Shown here: positions 17,406 through 27,144 of the stretch, in pieces
How the letters are laid out: each line of letters starts with the position of its first letter
Position numbering within the stretch: the stretch's first letter is position 1
DNA from: an uncultured SAR116 cluster alpha proteobacterium
GTDB taxonomy: Bacteria; Pseudomonadota; Alphaproteobacteria; Puniceispirillales; Puniceispirillaceae
Direction: 5' to 3'
Length of the DNA: 46,547 nucleotides
Assembly: GCA_902583715.1 (NCBI GenBank)
Contig: CACHXC010000011.1
Coordinates: 1 to 46,547 of the forward strand
Program-made: the position numbers and the translations under genes
Notes under the pieces: model-generated
The model's database searches: none
What the model saw: the letters and a program-made list of their open reading frames with translations, nothing else
Told to the model about the DNA's origin: nothing

Positions 17406-17687
17406 ATGTATGCAGTCATCGTGCTCATCGACCAGATCATTAATATTTATATATGGACACTACTGATCTATATCGGCGTTGGGTGGTTGGTTGCGTTTCG
17501 CATCGTTAACCCGTGGCAGCCTGCGGTGCGGATGGTCACCGATCTATTAGCCCGCATTCACGAACCGTTGCTGGGTCAGGTGCGGCGTTTTTTGCCGGAT
17601 TTAGGCCCAGTTGATATCAGTCCGATTGTGCTGTTTCTGGCAGCACAATTCATCCGCAATTTGTTGATCAGCAGTTTGTCCGGCTAG
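17406..17687 (+). CDS. YggT family membrane protein
   Basis: This 93-residue protein has two hydrophobic segments separated by an amphipathic stretch (WQPAVRMVTDLLARIHEPLLGQVRRFLPDLGPVDISP, in pieces) typical of YggT proteins, where the PVDISP motif is diagnostic. The role is uncertain; members are linked to cell envelope or osmotic functions. The start is placed at the ATG at 17406, giving the usual family length; an upstream TTG would add 31 residues with no family match. Confidence 0.88.
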   Translation: MYAVIVLIDQIINIYIWTLLIYIGVGWLVAFRIVNPWQPAVRMVTDLLARIHEPLLGQVRRFLPDLGPVDISPIVLFLAAQFIRNLLISSLSG

Positions 17688-17800
17688 ACCCGTTACCGGC
17701 GGCGGTATGACGCGCTGTAATTTTGAACAAAGCTTGTTAAAACAGGGGCTATGGCGCCTATTGCAGGCCAGATAGTCCAGATAGTAAGGAATGGTTACAT

Positions 17801-18001
17801 ATGAGCTTTGATCAGATCATCTTGATGGTGGCGTTACTTGCGGTGGCTGGCATTTTGGGCTGGGGCGTGCTGACAATGGCACGCGGCGGCGACTATAATA
17901 TTAAAAATTCCAATCGTATCATGCGTTACCGTATTATTTTTCAGGCCATAGCCCTGATCATTATTTTAGGATTAATGTGGTGGCGGCGTAGCGGGTCATG
18001 A
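17801..18001 (+). CDS. HIG1-domain twin-transmembrane protein
   Basis: A 66-residue protein with two membrane helices (about 6-25 and 43-60) joined by a basic loop (ARGGDYNIKNSNRIMRYRI), matching the bacterial HIG1 domain. HIG1 proteins associate with respiratory complexes in mitochondria; the bacterial role is unproven. In alphaproteobacteria it commonly precedes a cobalamin adenosyltransferase and etfBA, as here. Confidence 0.85.
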   Translation: MSFDQIILMVALLAVAGILGWGVLTMARGGDYNIKNSNRIMRYRIIFQAIALIIILGLMWWRRSGS

Positions 18002-18056
18002 ACCCGTATTTACCGGTCCGCTTGCACAAGGCTGAAGTCAAAAAACTGGAAAAAAA

Positions 18057-18626
18057 ATGGTAAAACTGAATAAAATCTACACGCGCACAGGCGATTCAGG
18101 TGAAACCAGTCTGGTCAATGGCATGCGGGTGTCAAAACATGCCCGCCGCCCATCGGCATTTGGTGAGATTGATGAGGCAAATTCAGTCATTGGTCTGGCG
18201 CGGTTGCATTGCACCGATCACAAAGACGCTGATGATATGCTGGCGCGCATTCAAAATGACCTGTTTGATCTTGGTGCCGATATTGCCACGCCGGAAACCG
18301 ACACCCCGGCCTTGCGCATCACCCCGCCGCAAGTCACCCGTCTTGAAGCTGAAATTGACATGATGAATGAGGAATTAAATCCGCTGAACTCATTTATACT
18401 GCCGGGCGGCAGTGCCGCATCGGCATGGCTGCATCTGGCCCGTACGGTCATCCGCCGCGCCGAACGCCAAATGACTGAACTTGCCGCAGAAGAAGTGGTT
18501 AATCAGGCGGCCATGCATTATGTGAACCGGTTATCTGACCATCTTTTTGTTCTGGCGCGGCGGTTGAATAATAATGGCAAAACCGACATTTTATGGCGCC
18601 CAGGTGAAAATTCTGGGCAGAAATAG
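18057..18626 (+). CDS. PduO-type cob(I)alamin adenosyltransferase
   Basis: A 189-residue PduO/MMAB-type adenosyltransferase that makes adenosylcobalamin from cob(I)alamin and ATP. The ATP-binding N-terminal motif TRTGDSGETSLVNG is at about residues 9-22, and the C-terminal signature ARTVIRRAERQ sits near 140. The presence of this enzyme implies B12-dependent metabolism, such as methylmalonyl-CoA mutase. It sits between the HIG1 gene and etfBA, a conserved grouping. Confidence 0.93.
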   Translation: MVKLNKIYTRTGDSGETSLVNGMRVSKHARRPSAFGEIDEANSVIGLARLHCTDHKDADDMLARIQNDLFDLGADIATPETDTPALRITPPQVTRLEAEIDMMNEELNPLNSFILPGGSAASAWLHLARTVIRRAERQMTELAAEEVVNQAAMHYVNRLSDHLFVLARRLNNNGKTDILWRPGENSGQK

Positions 18627-18641
18627 ACAGGTTTTTATATG

Positions 18642-18666
18642 TATGGCCTGCTTTAACAAGGCCATA
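18642..18666 (+). other. Intercistronic stem-loop before etfB
   Basis: TATGGCCT at 18642-18649 pairs perfectly with AGGCCATA at 18659-18666 across a nine-base loop. No T-tract follows, so it is not a standard terminator. It could be a processing or stability element between the adenosyltransferase gene and etfB. Confidence 0.4.
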
Positions 18667-18709
18667 GACAGTTTGGCTCTGTATCATTTGAAGATATGAG
18701 GAGAATGAC

Positions 18710-19459
18710 ATGAAAGTTCTGGTCCCGGTAAAACGGGTGATTGATTATAACGTAAAGGTGCGCGTCAAAGCTGATAATAGCGGCGTTGAATTGGCCAATG
18801 TAAAAATGGCCATGAACCCGTTTGATGAAATTGCCGTTGAACAGGCGCTTCGTCTGAAAGAGGCTAGCGGCGCGGAGGAGGTGGTCGTTGTATCGATTGG
18901 CCCAGCGCAAAACCAAGAAACCATACGGACGGCATTGGCCATGGGGGCTGACCGCGGCATCCATATCGAAGCCTCGCATGACATTGAGCCTCTTGCCGTT
19001 GCCAAACTGTTAAAAGCTGTTGTCGAACGCGAAACCCCTGGCCTGGTGTTGGTCGGTAAACAGGCGATTGACGATGATTGCAACCAGACCGGTCAGATGC
19101 TGGCCGCATTGCTTGGCTGGGCCCAAGGCACATTCGTGTCAGCCTTGGAGGTTGCCGGTGATAAGGCGAAAATCGTACGTGAAGTTGATGGTGGGCTGGA
19201 ACATCTGGAAATACAGATGCCGGCGATTGTCTCGGTCGATCTGCGGCTGAACGAGCCACGCTATGCGTCCCTTCCTAATATCATGAAAGCCAAGAAAAAG
19301 CCGCTAGATAGCCTCACTGTTGATGAGCTTGGTGTCGATATCAACCCGCGCCTGACCATCGTCAAGGTCGAAGAACCAGCCGCGCGCGAAGCTGGTATCA
19401 AAGTGGCAGACGTCAAAGAGCTTGTGGAAAAACTCAAAAATGAAGCAAAGGTGATATAA
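18710..19459 (+). CDS. etfB: Electron transfer flavoprotein beta subunit, housekeeping
   Basis: A 249-residue canonical ETF beta. It starts [20 protein letters not shown], has [17 protein letters not shown] near residue 111, and carries the [21 protein letters not shown] loop that docks dehydrogenases. A GAGGAGA ribosome site precedes the ATG. Two bases separate its stop from etfA. This is the classical pair that accepts electrons from acyl-CoA and related dehydrogenases and feeds ETF-QO. Confidence 0.96.
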   Translation: MKVLVPVKRVIDYNVKVRVKADNSGVELANVKMAMNPFDEIAVEQALRLKEASGAEEVVVVSIGPAQNQETIRTALAMGADRGIHIEASHDIEPLAVAKLLKAVVERETPGLVLVGKQAIDDDCNQTGQMLAALLGWAQGTFVSALEVAGDKAKIVREVDGGLEHLEIQMPAIVSVDLRLNEPRYASLPNIMKAKKKPLDSLTVDELGVDINPRLTIVKVEEPAAREAGIKVADVKELVEKLKNEAKVI

Positions 19460-19461
19460 TC

Positions 19462-20394
19462 ATGGGCATTCTCGTTTTTTGTGATCATGATAATGGTCAG
19501 TTTGGCGCCGCGACATTAAATGCGGTGAGTGCCGCCCGGCAGATTGGTGGCGATATTCATTTGCTGGTGGCCGGTGACACATCCGGCACGATCGCCACCG
19601 AGGCCGCGGCCATTGCCGGTGTCGCCAAGGTTCTGGTGGCTGATGGCGCCGAATATGCGCATGGATTGGCGGAAAATCTGGCCCCGTTAATTTGTGACTT
19701 GGCCAGCCAATACAGCCATATTTTGGCGCCAGCGACAACAACCGGCAAAAATATCATGCCGCGGGTTGCCGCGCTTTTGGATGTCATGCAGATTTCCGAT
19801 ATTATCAAAATTGATGATGCCAACACATTCCAGCGGCCAATTTATGCTGGCAACGCCTTGTCAACCGTGCGTTCGGATGAAACCACCAAGATCATCACCG
19901 TGCGTAGCACAGCGTTTGAAGCCGCACTTGCCGAAGGTGGGTCAGCCACTGTCGAAAAAATTGGCAATAATGGCGATTCAGGTTTGTCATCTTACGTCAA
20001 ATCTGAACTGTCTAGCACTGATCGTCCTGAGCTGACCTCGGCACCGATTGTGATTTCGGGCGGGCGTGGTATGCAAGACGGGGCAAATTTTGCCATGCTT
20101 GAAAAAGTGGCTGATAAGCTGGGTGCCGCTGTTGGTGCATCGCGTGCGGCGGTTGATGCCGGCTTTGTGCCAAATGATTACCAAGTCGGCCAGACCGGCA
20201 AGGTTGTCGCCCCGGACCTCTATGTCGCCGTTGGCATTTCTGGTGCGATCCAGCATCTAGCTGGCATGAAAGACAGCAAAGTGATTGTCGCCATCAACAA
20301 GGATGACGAGGCACCAATCTTCCAAGTGGCAGATTTTGGCCTTGTTGCCGATCTGTTCGATGCGGTGCCGGAACTTGAAAAGGAACTTGGCTAA
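19462..20394 (+). CDS. etfA: Electron transfer flavoprotein alpha subunit, housekeeping
   Basis: A 310-residue canonical ETF alpha. The FAD-binding C-terminal domain is textbook: [23 protein letters not shown], then [17 protein letters not shown] and [10 protein letters not shown]. It is cotranscribed with etfB and ends at a strong terminator. Comparison with the accessory copy at 2016-3008 shows that the latter belongs to a different ETF group rather than being a recent duplicate. Confidence 0.96.
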   Translation: MGILVFCDHDNGQFGAATLNAVSAARQIGGDIHLLVAGDTSGTIATEAAAIAGVAKVLVADGAEYAHGLAENLAPLICDLASQYSHILAPATTTGKNIMPRVAALLDVMQISDIIKIDDANTFQRPIYAGNALSTVRSDETTKIITVRSTAFEAALAEGGSATVEKIGNNGDSGLSSYVKSELSSTDRPELTSAPIVISGGRGMQDGANFAMLEKVADKLGAAVGASRAAVDAGFVPNDYQVGQTGKVVAPDLYVAVGISGAIQHLAGMKDSKVIVAINKDDEAPIFQVADFGLVADLFDAVPELEKELG

Positions 20395-20436
20395 ACCAAT
20401 CCCTACCCACCGGCTGGTGGATAGATCAAAAGGCAG

Positions 20437-20464
20437 AGACAGCGTCCATAGCGCTGTCTTTTTT
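20437..20464 (+). terminator. Intrinsic terminator after etfBA
   Basis: AGACAGCG at 20437-20444 pairs perfectly with CGCTGTCT at 20452-20459 across a seven-base loop, followed by a run of six T. It ends the rightward etfBA transcript just before the converging tlpA-like gene. Confidence 0.9.
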
Positions 20465-20486
20465 ACCAGCAAATATGACCGGCGTT

Positions 20487-21107
20487 TCAGGTGCTGTTCG
20501 ATGAAGTGGCGGTGACAAACCCCCGGATTTCAGCCTGCATAGCGTCTTCATGCCATTCGCGCGGCCCCACATAGATTACACAATTTTGATGATCAGCCGA
20601 TAACAGAAAGCTTGTCGGCAGGCCGCGAACCGCCATTTCGCGTGATAAGGCGGCTTTTGGGTCAAACCCTAGGCGGGGGGTCGTCACGCCATGTGCGCGC
20701 AATACTGGCAACGCCTTCTTCACACCGCCACGATCCAACGAAATTAACAACACATCAATCCCGTCAGGGTGCAATTGTTCAGCGGCCTTTTGCAAAGACG
20801 GCATTTCGGCAATACATGGGGTGCACCAGCTGGCCCAAAAATTAATCAAAAGTGGCCGCCCCTGCAAATTATCCAATGTGAATATCGCCCCATCCTCATC
20901 CGTAAGGGGCTGGGTCATTGGCGGCGCGGCTTGTAGATTTTGCGCGGTTGACGCTGCCGGGTTTGATGCGCGTGCGCTTGCCACAGGCGGCATCATACCG
21001 CTGGCATACCAGCTTGCCCATACGGCCAGGCCAGCCGATAAAAACCAGCGCCGCGGTGGCTTTGCGGTTTTTGGCTGAAAATTGATCGAAAGCCGCGTAT
21101 AAGACAT
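20487..21107 (-). CDS. TlpA-like thiol:disulfide oxidoreductase
   Basis: A 206-residue membrane-tethered thioredoxin-fold protein. The N-terminal hydrophobic segment (about 21-38) leads to an Ala/Pro-rich linker, then a TlpA/ResA domain with the active site WASWCTPC near residue 98 and the cis-proline loop RGLPTSF. Such proteins reduce periplasmic disulfides, often for cytochrome c or oxidase assembly. The start codon is only 17 bases from that of the divergent argH, and no ribosome site is visible for either. Confidence 0.88.
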   Translation of the reverse strand: MSYTRLSINFQPKTAKPPRRWFLSAGLAVWASWYASGMMPPVASARASNPAASTAQNLQAAPPMTQPLTDEDGAIFTLDNLQGRPLLINFWASWCTPCIAEMPSLQKAAEQLHPDGIDVLLISLDRGGVKKALPVLRAHGVTTPRLGFDPKAALSREMAVRGLPTSFLLSADHQNCVIYVGPREWHEDAMQAEIRGFVTATSSNST

Positions 21108-21124
21108 TAGCCCGTCCTAATCAT

Positions 21125-22555
21125 ATGGTTACGAAGATGACAAAACAGAAACCTACATCAAATGATGCCACAAAATCCAGCATCTGGGGTGGCCGTTTTG
21201 CATCTGGTCCCTCGCAACTGATGCAGGATATCAACGCTTCGATTAGCTATGACCAACGGCTGTACCAACAAGATATTGCCGGATCAAAGGCACATGCGAC
21301 AATGCTGGCCGCTTGCGGCATCATCAAATTGGCAGATTGTGACGCGATTCACAAGGGTCTAGGGCAGATCGCCACCGAGATTGAGCGAGGACAATTTGTC
21401 TTTTCAGAATCGCTTGAGGATATTCACATGAATATTGAGTCACGTCTTGCCGAATTGATTGGCGAGCCCGCACGACGGTTGCATACCGCCCGATCGCGCA
21501 ATGATCAGGTGGCAACAGATTTTAAATTATGGGTGCGCGATGCGACCGATGCGGTGGATCACGCCTTGGCGGATATGCAAACGGCGCTGATCGACAAAGC
21601 TACCCGCCATGCCGATATGGTCATGCCCGGCTTCACCCATTTACAGACCGCACAACCCGTGACATTTGGATTTCATCTAATGGCTTATGTGGAAATGCTG
21701 GGACGCGACCGGAGCCGTTTTGCCGATGCCCGCACGCGGTTAAATGAAAGCCCGCTCGGGGCGGCGGCCCTTGCCGGTACATCATTTCCCACCGACCGGC
21801 ATATGACCGCGGCGGCACTAGGGTTTGACCGGCCAGCGGCCAATGCAATGGACGCTGTGTCGGATCGCGACTTTGCGCTTGAATTTCTGGCGGCAGCGGC
21901 GATCTGTGCGGTCCATCTGTCACGCTTTGCTGAAGAACTTGTAATTTGGTCGTCCAACCGATTTGGTTTTATCAGCCTGTCTGATGCCTTTACGACCGGG
22001 TCATCAATTATGCCGCAAAAGCGCAACCCGGATGCCGCTGAACTGGTCCGTGCCAAGCCCGGCCGTATCATTGGTGCGTTAAATGGCTTGCTGATTGTGT
22101 TAAAAGGCCTGCCCCTGGCTTATGGCAAGGATATGCAAGAGGACAAGGAAGGCGTTTTTGACGCCGCCGATTCGCTGGGCATTGCCATTGCCGCCGCCAC
22201 CGGCATGATCCGCGATATGACAGCCAATCCAGATGCCATGTTAGCGGCATTGGAACAGGGCTTTCCCACAGCCACCGATCTGGCCGATTATATGGTGCGC
22301 GAACTTGGCATGCCATTTCGCGAGGCCCATCATGCCAGCGGTGCCATTGTCGCCGCCGCCGCCGCAAAAGGTGTTGATATAGAAGCGCTGAGTCTTGCAG
22401 AATTACAAGCCGTAGAGCCGCGTATCAAACCAAATATTATCGGCCAGCTATCGGTGGCCAGCGCGGTGGCCGCACGTACCAGCTTTGGCGGCACCGCACC
22501 AGATGAAGTGCGCGCCCGTATCGCTGATGCCAAACAGCGTTTTGGACTGACTTAA
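21125..22555 (+). CDS. argH: Argininosuccinate lyase
   Basis: This 476-residue fumarase/aspartase-superfamily enzyme releases arginine and fumarate from argininosuccinate. The signature [12 protein letters not shown] is near residue 297, with [14 protein letters not shown] near 117 and the catalytic His region [13 protein letters not shown] near 165. An alternative start is the ATG at 21137, four codons downstream. It begins the conserved argH-lptM-lysA series. Biosynthetic partners argF and argD are about 10 kb away. Confidence 0.96.
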   Translation: MVTKMTKQKPTSNDATKSSIWGGRFASGPSQLMQDINASISYDQRLYQQDIAGSKAHATMLAACGIIKLADCDAIHKGLGQIATEIERGQFVFSESLEDIHMNIESRLAELIGEPARRLHTARSRNDQVATDFKLWVRDATDAVDHALADMQTALIDKATRHADMVMPGFTHLQTAQPVTFGFHLMAYVEMLGRDRSRFADARTRLNESPLGAAALAGTSFPTDRHMTAAALGFDRPAANAMDAVSDRDFALEFLAAAAICAVHLSRFAEELVIWSSNRFGFISLSDAFTTGSSIMPQKRNPDAAELVRAKPGRIIGALNGLLIVLKGLPLAYGKDMQEDKEGVFDAADSLGIAIAAATGMIRDMTANPDAMLAALEQGFPTATDLADYMVRELGMPFREAHHASGAIVAAAAAKGVDIEALSLAELQAVEPRIKPNIIGQLSVASAVAARTSFGGTAPDEVRARIADAKQRFGLT

Positions 22556-22611
22556 ATGAGGCGTATGTTCTTGCAGACACCGGCATTATCACTGGTTGTA
22601 AAGGAGATTTT

Positions 22612-22740
22612 ATGATGCAACGCAAAATAGTGATGGCCAGCCTATGCGCCCTGCTGGTACTTGCCGGATTGACCAGTTGTGGCAAGCGCGGCGACCCCTA
22701 TCGCCCGTCGGAAATTCCTGCTCAGCAGACCAACAGTTAA
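22612..22740 (+). CDS. lptM: LptM-like small lipoprotein (YifL family)
   Basis: A 42-residue lipoprotein. Met-Met-Gln-Arg-Lys and a hydrophobic stretch lead to a lipobox LTSC, and the mature part begins CGKRGDPYRP, matching the short CGxKGxLYxP signature of YifL/LptM. E. coli LptM helps mature the LptDE lipopolysaccharide translocon at the outer membrane. A strong ribosome site, AAGGAG, precedes the ATG. It lies between argH and lysA, its usual place in alphaproteobacteria. Recognition rests on a short motif plus context. Confidence 0.85.
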   Translation: MMQRKIVMASLCALLVLAGLTSCGKRGDPYRPSEIPAQQTNS

Positions 22741-22794
22741 CCAGGCCTGGCCACAACCGCCTGCCACGCATCATCCGAACAGAGGATCTTTGAC

Positions 22795-24057
22795 ATGTCT
22801 GCATTCTACCGCGATGCCCACAACCATCTGACCATTGATGGCATGCCGCTTGAACGGTTGATGGCAGAATTTGGTAGCCCGCTATATGTCTATTCAGGGG
22901 CTGGCTTAGAACGGGCCTTTACCGCATTTCAAGCCGCCGTATCGCCGGTTGCCGGCAAGGTGCATTTTGCGCTTAAAGCCAATTCTGCGCTGGGCGTCAT
23001 AGCGCTATTGGCGCGCTGTGGGGCAGGGGTTGACATTGTTTCAGCTGGTGAATTGGCGCGGGCATTGGCGGTGGGTATCGCGGCAAAAGACGTGGTGTTT
23101 TCCGGCGTTGGAAAACGCCAGGTGGACATCCGCACGGCACTTGCCGCCGGCGTTGGCCAGATCAATGCCGAATCGGCTGAAGAAGTGGTGCAAATCAGTT
23201 CTATTGCCGCTGCTATGGGGGTTGTTGCACCGGTGGCATTGCGAGTGAATGTTGATGTTGATGCCGGCACACATGCCAAAATTTCAACCGGTCAGCGCAG
23301 TACCAAATTCGGCATTTCAACTGACCAGCGCGAGGCCGCCGCCCTCTATGCCAGCATAGATACTGACCCCCATATCAAGCCTATGGGGCTGGCTATTCAT
23401 ATCGGGTCACAAATTTGTGAACTAGCCCCATTTGAACGTGCATATTCAGCGCTTCTTGATGTGGCAGCTGGTCTGCGCGCAGATGGCTTGGATGTGCCCG
23501 GTCTTGATCTTGGCGGCGGTGTCGGCGTCGATTACCAGCAAGCAGGCGACACCGATTTCAGCGCTTATGGCGCGCTTGTCACACGGTTATTTAAAGATAG
23601 TGGGTTTGCCCTTGGATTTGAGCCGGGGCGGTCCATTGCGGCAAATAACGGCGCATTATTGACCGAGGTCATCTATGTCAAACAGGGTGATAATAAGCGC
23701 TTCGTCATTGTCGATGCGGCGATGAATGACCTGATTCGCCCGACACTCTATGAAGCCTATCACCCGATTGTCACGCTGGCCCCCCCACAAAACGCCATTG
23801 GCAAGGCCGATATTGTCGGGCCGGTTTGTGAAACAGGTGATTATTTAGGGCTTGACCGGGATATGCCAGCACTCGCCGCCGGCGATCAGCTGGCGGTATT
23901 GTCAGCAGGCGCCTATGGCGCGGTGATGGCGTCGGCTTATAATACCCGCCCACCAGCTGGTGAAGTGCTGGTGCATGACGGCAAAGCGCATCTATTACGC
24001 CCGGCCCGGTCACTTGATAGCCTGTTGGCCGAAGAAACTATCCCATCCTTTGACTAG
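22795..24057 (+). CDS. lysA: Diaminopimelate decarboxylase
   Basis: A 420-residue fold-type III PLP enzyme performing the last step of lysine biosynthesis. The PLP lysine is in HFALKANS (near residue 62). The substrate/phosphate loops appear as DLGGGVGVDY (near 240) and FEPGRSIAANNG (near 278), and the second active site segment is GPVCETGDYLG (near 342). Full length. Its stop codon lies inside the stem of a strong terminator. Confidence 0.96.
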   Translation: MSAFYRDAHNHLTIDGMPLERLMAEFGSPLYVYSGAGLERAFTAFQAAVSPVAGKVHFALKANSALGVIALLARCGAGVDIVSAGELARALAVGIAAKDVVFSGVGKRQVDIRTALAAGVGQINAESAEEVVQISSIAAAMGVVAPVALRVNVDVDAGTHAKISTGQRSTKFGISTDQREAAALYASIDTDPHIKPMGLAIHIGSQICELAPFERAYSALLDVAAGLRADGLDVPGLDLGGGVGVDYQQAGDTDFSAYGALVTRLFKDSGFALGFEPGRSIAANNGALLTEVIYVKQGDNKRFVIVDAAMNDLIRPTLYEAYHPIVTLAPPQNAIGKADIVGPVCETGDYLGLDRDMPALAAGDQLAVLSAGAYGAVMASAYNTRPPAGEVLVHDGKAHLLRPARSLDSLLAEETIPSFD

Positions 24058-24077
24058 GCCATTTTGCCTAGTTTTTT
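24053..24077 (+). terminator. Intrinsic terminator overlapping the lysA stop
   Basis: ACTAGGC at 24053-24059 pairs with GCCTAGT at 24066-24072 over a six-base loop, followed immediately by T residues through 24077. The stem includes the lysA stop codon, so it closes the argH-lptM-lysA unit tightly. Confidence 0.9.
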
Positions 24078-24112
24078 CACCTAAGATTTTCGTTTAGGCT
24101 TTTCGACAGACT

Positions 24113-24763
24113 CTAGCGTGCAATGCGATTCGCAAGTGGTGTCACCGTAACATGGGCCTCGCGGCCAGCCTCAACAGCCAGCTGCACAAAAAAGCCACTT
24201 TCCGCTTGTGCATCAATCACATCATAGTCTGGTCGGATCACTGTTTCCTGCATAATCGTGCCATCTGCACCGCGCACCGTCACCTGTAGGTCAGCCGCAT
24301 GCGTGCGCCATATGCCCCGATTACGCAACCCACCAGATATTCGCATCGTGTCGCCAACATAGCTGGCCTGTAGCCCAGTCACCTGAAGCTGGGCCATCGC
24401 CGGGCGTATGGGCAAGCCGATGGCATCAAATCCATTGATCAAAATCGGCAGATAGGCCGTAATTGTGCCCCGGTTCATGATCACACCGCCAGCAAGGCCG
24501 GCCGCCAGCACCGCAACCAGACATGGTTTCCACAAATTTTTCAGCCGATCACGGGCCGCTGATAAAGGGGTGACAGCCGGAAATTGAGATGCGGCAATAG
24601 CACCCGCATCAGATAACGCAACCGATTGATCGGCAGACGGCGGCACCGGTGATGCAACCCAAACATGGTGACAAATCGAACAGCGCACGGTCTGGCCATC
24701 TTGCGAAATCAGATCGGCATCAACCCGAAAAATTGTCGTACAATGCGGGCAGGTCAAGAGCAT
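24113..24763 (-). CDS. Zinc-ribbon (MJ0042-type) membrane protein
   Basis: This 216-residue protein has an N-terminal MJ0042 zinc ribbon (CPHC at 5-8 and CSIC at 28-31), a Pro/Ala-rich linker, one transmembrane helix near 77-95, and a C-terminal beta-rich domain resembling DUF3426 (LQVTGLQASYVGDTMRISG, RNRGIWRTHAADLQVTV). Function is unknown. In many alphaproteobacteria it sits divergently beside ftsE and ftsX; here those genes are missing and a ydcF gene follows. Confidence 0.85.
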   Translation of the reverse strand: MLLTCPHCTTIFRVDADLISQDGQTVRCSICHHVWVASPVPPSADQSVALSDAGAIAASQFPAVTPLSAARDRLKNLWKPCLVAVLAAGLAGGVIMNRGTITAYLPILINGFDAIGLPIRPAMAQLQVTGLQASYVGDTMRISGGLRNRGIWRTHAADLQVTVRGADGTIMQETVIRPDYDVIDAQAESGFFVQLAVEAGREAHVTVTPLANRIAR

Positions 24764-24944
24764 GCAAACATCCCGGTAATTTAGTAAAGTCTTATTGAAT
24801 CTACCCTGATCAATCGATCATGCCAAATAGCATTGTCGTTGGTGGCTGGTAACTGGCATATCTGCTTGGTAAACTGAGACCTTGGGAGCGGGTCATCTGG
24901 GCCTGATTATGACGAAATAAGCGGCGAAATAAACGGCACAAAGC

Positions 24945-25547
24945 ATGGCAGAAAACACGAACAATAGGGTTCAGCAGGTCAAATCCGTTGTGATTGGGTG
25001 CGCGGTGCTGGCCGCTATTTTTATATCAGGCTTGCAATATTTCGTGTTGAATTTACCGCGGCAAATGGCATCTCCTGCCCATAAAAGTGATGGCATTGTT
25101 GTCATCACTGGCGGCCAGCAACGCCTAGATGCCGGCCTGACGCTATTGGCCAATGGCGCCGCGTCAAAATTATTGATATCGGGAGTGGGGGCTGGTCTCA
25201 ACAAGGTGATTCTGGCCAAGGATTTACGGCTGGATCAGACCCAGCGCGATTTACTAATGTGCTGCGCTGAACTTGAATTTGCCGCACGTGATACACGTGG
25301 CAATGCCCGTGCCGCGCGGCACTGGGCCGACACCAATCTTCTCGCATCACTGTATCTGGTGACGGCCAATTATCACATGCCACGTGCCAAAGTGGCGTTT
25401 GAGCGTGAAATGCCGCATATCAATTTACAATATTGGCCAGTCAGCCCCGATGATTTGCAGATTGACAGCTGGTGGAAAAACCCCAGGCTGGTCAGGCTTC
25501 TGGCCCGCGAATATGTAAAATTTCTAGCTGAGTTTATCCGGCTGTAA
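24945..25547 (+). CDS. YdcF-like (DUF218) membrane-anchored protein
   Basis: A 200-residue DUF218/ElyC/SanA-type protein. One N-terminal transmembrane helix (about 13-33) leads to the domain with VVITGGQQRLDAGLTLL, LLISGVG and TANYHMPRAKVAFER, the usual conserved blocks. Relatives take part in envelope polysaccharide or peptidoglycan homeostasis, but the activity is unclear. A seven-base stem-loop (25539-25557) overlaps the stop, without a clear T-run. In related genomes it usually follows ftsEX and precedes plsC; neither is here. Confidence 0.87.
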   Translation: MAENTNNRVQQVKSVVIGCAVLAAIFISGLQYFVLNLPRQMASPAHKSDGIVVITGGQQRLDAGLTLLANGAASKLLISGVGAGLNKVILAKDLRLDQTQRDLLMCCAELEFAARDTRGNARAARHWADTNLLASLYLVTANYHMPRAKVAFEREMPHINLQYWPVSPDDLQIDSWWKNPRLVRLLAREYVKFLAEFIRL

Positions 25548-25562
25548 CAAACAGCCGCACGG

Positions 25563-26441
25563 TCAATCCTGACCGGCGTCAATGATGGAGCGCCGAATTT
25601 CGCGGGTGCGGGAAAATAAATCTTCCAGCTTATCACCCTCTTGCCAGCGAATCGCCCGTTGCAGATAGGATAAATCTTCAGAAAAACGCTGTAACATTTC
25701 CAGCACAGCTTCGTCATTATTCAAAAACACATCGCGCCACATCACCGGGTCGGAGGCGGCAATGCGGGTGAAATCGCGAAATCCAGAGGCAGAAAACCGG
25801 ATCACATCATTTTTCAATTGCTGTTCCAAATCAACCGCTGTGCCAACAATGGTATAGGCGATCAAATGCGGCAAATGCGAGGTCAAGGCCAGCACCTTAT
25901 CGTGATAATCCGGGGTCATCCGTTCCACAACTGATCCTAGTCCAGTCACAAATGATTCAAATTCTAGAAGCGCTGACTCGGGCGCGTCTAATGGCAATAC
26001 AATCCAATACCGCCCATCAAACAGATGCGCGATACCAGCCTGCGGACCAGAATGTTCCGTACCAGCCAGCGGATGCGACGGTAGCCAAATAATTGTTTCA
26101 TTAAGATGCGGCGCCACATCACGCAATACTGACCGTTTTGTTGACCCGGTATCGGTCAACACCGCCCCCGGTTTCATATGCGGTACGATGGTCTCGGCAA
26201 CCGCGCCAACCGCGCCAACTGGTACCGCCATAATCACCAGATCGGCTTCGGCAACTGCCGCTGCGGCTGAGTTTGCGACATCATCAACAAGCGCTAATGC
26301 GGCAACATCTGCCATTGCTGCTGGATCGGCGTCATAACCAGCCATCACCGTGGCAAGGCCCGCGCGCCGGCTGGCATGGGCAATCGATGCCCCAATCAGC
26401 CCCATCCCGATAATAGCAATTTTGTTATAAATTACCGCCAT
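25563..26441 (-). CDS. Prephenate/arogenate dehydrogenase
   Basis: A 292-residue TyrA-family dehydrogenase that oxidatively decarboxylates prephenate or arogenate in tyrosine synthesis. The Rossmann motif GMGLIGAS is at residues 12-19. The catalytic-type segments WLPSHPLAGTEHSG and ALTSHLPHLIAYTIVG and the C-terminal GFRDFTRIAASDPVMWRDVF follow in order. There is no ACT or fused chorismate mutase domain; chorismate mutase is the next gene upstream, 31 bases away. Cofactor preference cannot be settled by reading. Confidence 0.92.
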   Translation of the reverse strand: MAVIYNKIAIIGMGLIGASIAHASRRAGLATVMAGYDADPAAMADVAALALVDDVANSAAAAVAEADLVIMAVPVGAVGAVAETIVPHMKPGAVLTDTGSTKRSVLRDVAPHLNETIIWLPSHPLAGTEHSGPQAGIAHLFDGRYWIVLPLDAPESALLEFESFVTGLGSVVERMTPDYHDKVLALTSHLPHLIAYTIVGTAVDLEQQLKNDVIRFSASGFRDFTRIAASDPVMWRDVFLNNDEAVLEMLQRFSEDLSYLQRAIRWQEGDKLEDLFSRTREIRRSIIDAGQD

Positions 26442-26472
26442 AACGTCACTTACCTGTCATTTTGATGAAGCC

Positions 26473-27144
26473 TTAACGCGCATAAATACCAAGCAACCGC
26501 GCCGCCGGATCACAAGATGCTGGAATATGGTCATCAAAATATCCGTCAACCGCCACAATCTGCGGACCATCATCTGTCGCAGGTACAGCAAACAGGCTTA
26601 TGTCATCTCCCGATTCATCTGGCAAGTAGTCAGCCAAAATATAGGCCGGTGTCACTGTTGGAATGGGAAATAGGGGGGTCCGTGCCGTGATATAGATATT
26701 TTGAGCGTTGCTCATGGCCCGTGCCAGCGCCTTTCCATCATGCGTCGCAGGTACAAGCCCATAACGACAATGTGATGACCCAATCAAAGCCAGCACCGAA
26801 TCAAAATCGTCACAATGGCGCGCTGTTAGCGCACTGCCCATATGCCAAATCGCGGCCGGTAATGCGGACTGATGCACGGCGAATGTCAAATCCTTGTTCT
26901 GTCGGCTAAGACTAGCCGCCATAATTTGCCTCCAAATCCCCAGCAATACAGCTGGTGACATACTGCTATCCATGCCAGCCAATCGTCGGATCAGTGCCGC
27001 CTCGCGGCCCGGCCGAAACGCCGCTTCACCATTTTTTGCGGCGATCACCTCATCCGACAAAATCATGCGCTTCGCGATCAGTTGTAGAATTTCAGCATCT
27101 ATGTGATCAATGGCATCCCGTAACTTATGTAACTTGTCACTCAT
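26473..27144 (-). CDS. AroQ chorismate mutase with reduced C-terminal domain
   Basis: This 223-residue protein begins with a clear AroQ-type chorismate mutase (about 1-90): LRDAIDHIDAEILQLIAKRM, then FRPGREAALIRRL and WRQIMAASLSRQ. Residues 95-223 resemble a shortened prephenate-dehydratase-like periplasmic-binding fold (GSSHCRYGLVPATHDG). I see no convincing Thr-Arg-Phe catalytic motif and no ACT domain, so the C-terminal part may be non-catalytic or regulatory. It abuts the upstream methyltransferase with zero spacing and precedes prephenate dehydrogenase, fitting tyrosine and phenylalanine synthesis. Confidence 0.8.
   Translation of the reverse strand: MSDKLHKLRDAIDHIDAEILQLIAKRMILSDEVIAAKNGEAAFRPGREAALIRRLAGMDSSMSPAVLLGIWRQIMAASLSRQNKDLTFAVHQSALPAAIWHMGSALTARHCDDFDSVLALIGSSHCRYGLVPATHDGKALARAMSNAQNIYITARTPLFPIPTVTPAYILADYLPDESGDDISLFAVPATDDGPQIVAVDGYFDDHIPASCDPAARLLGIYAR

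Noticed and set aside
17801-20394. HIG1, adenosyltransferase and etfBA as a novel operon
   Set aside because: This grouping is common in alphaproteobacteria.
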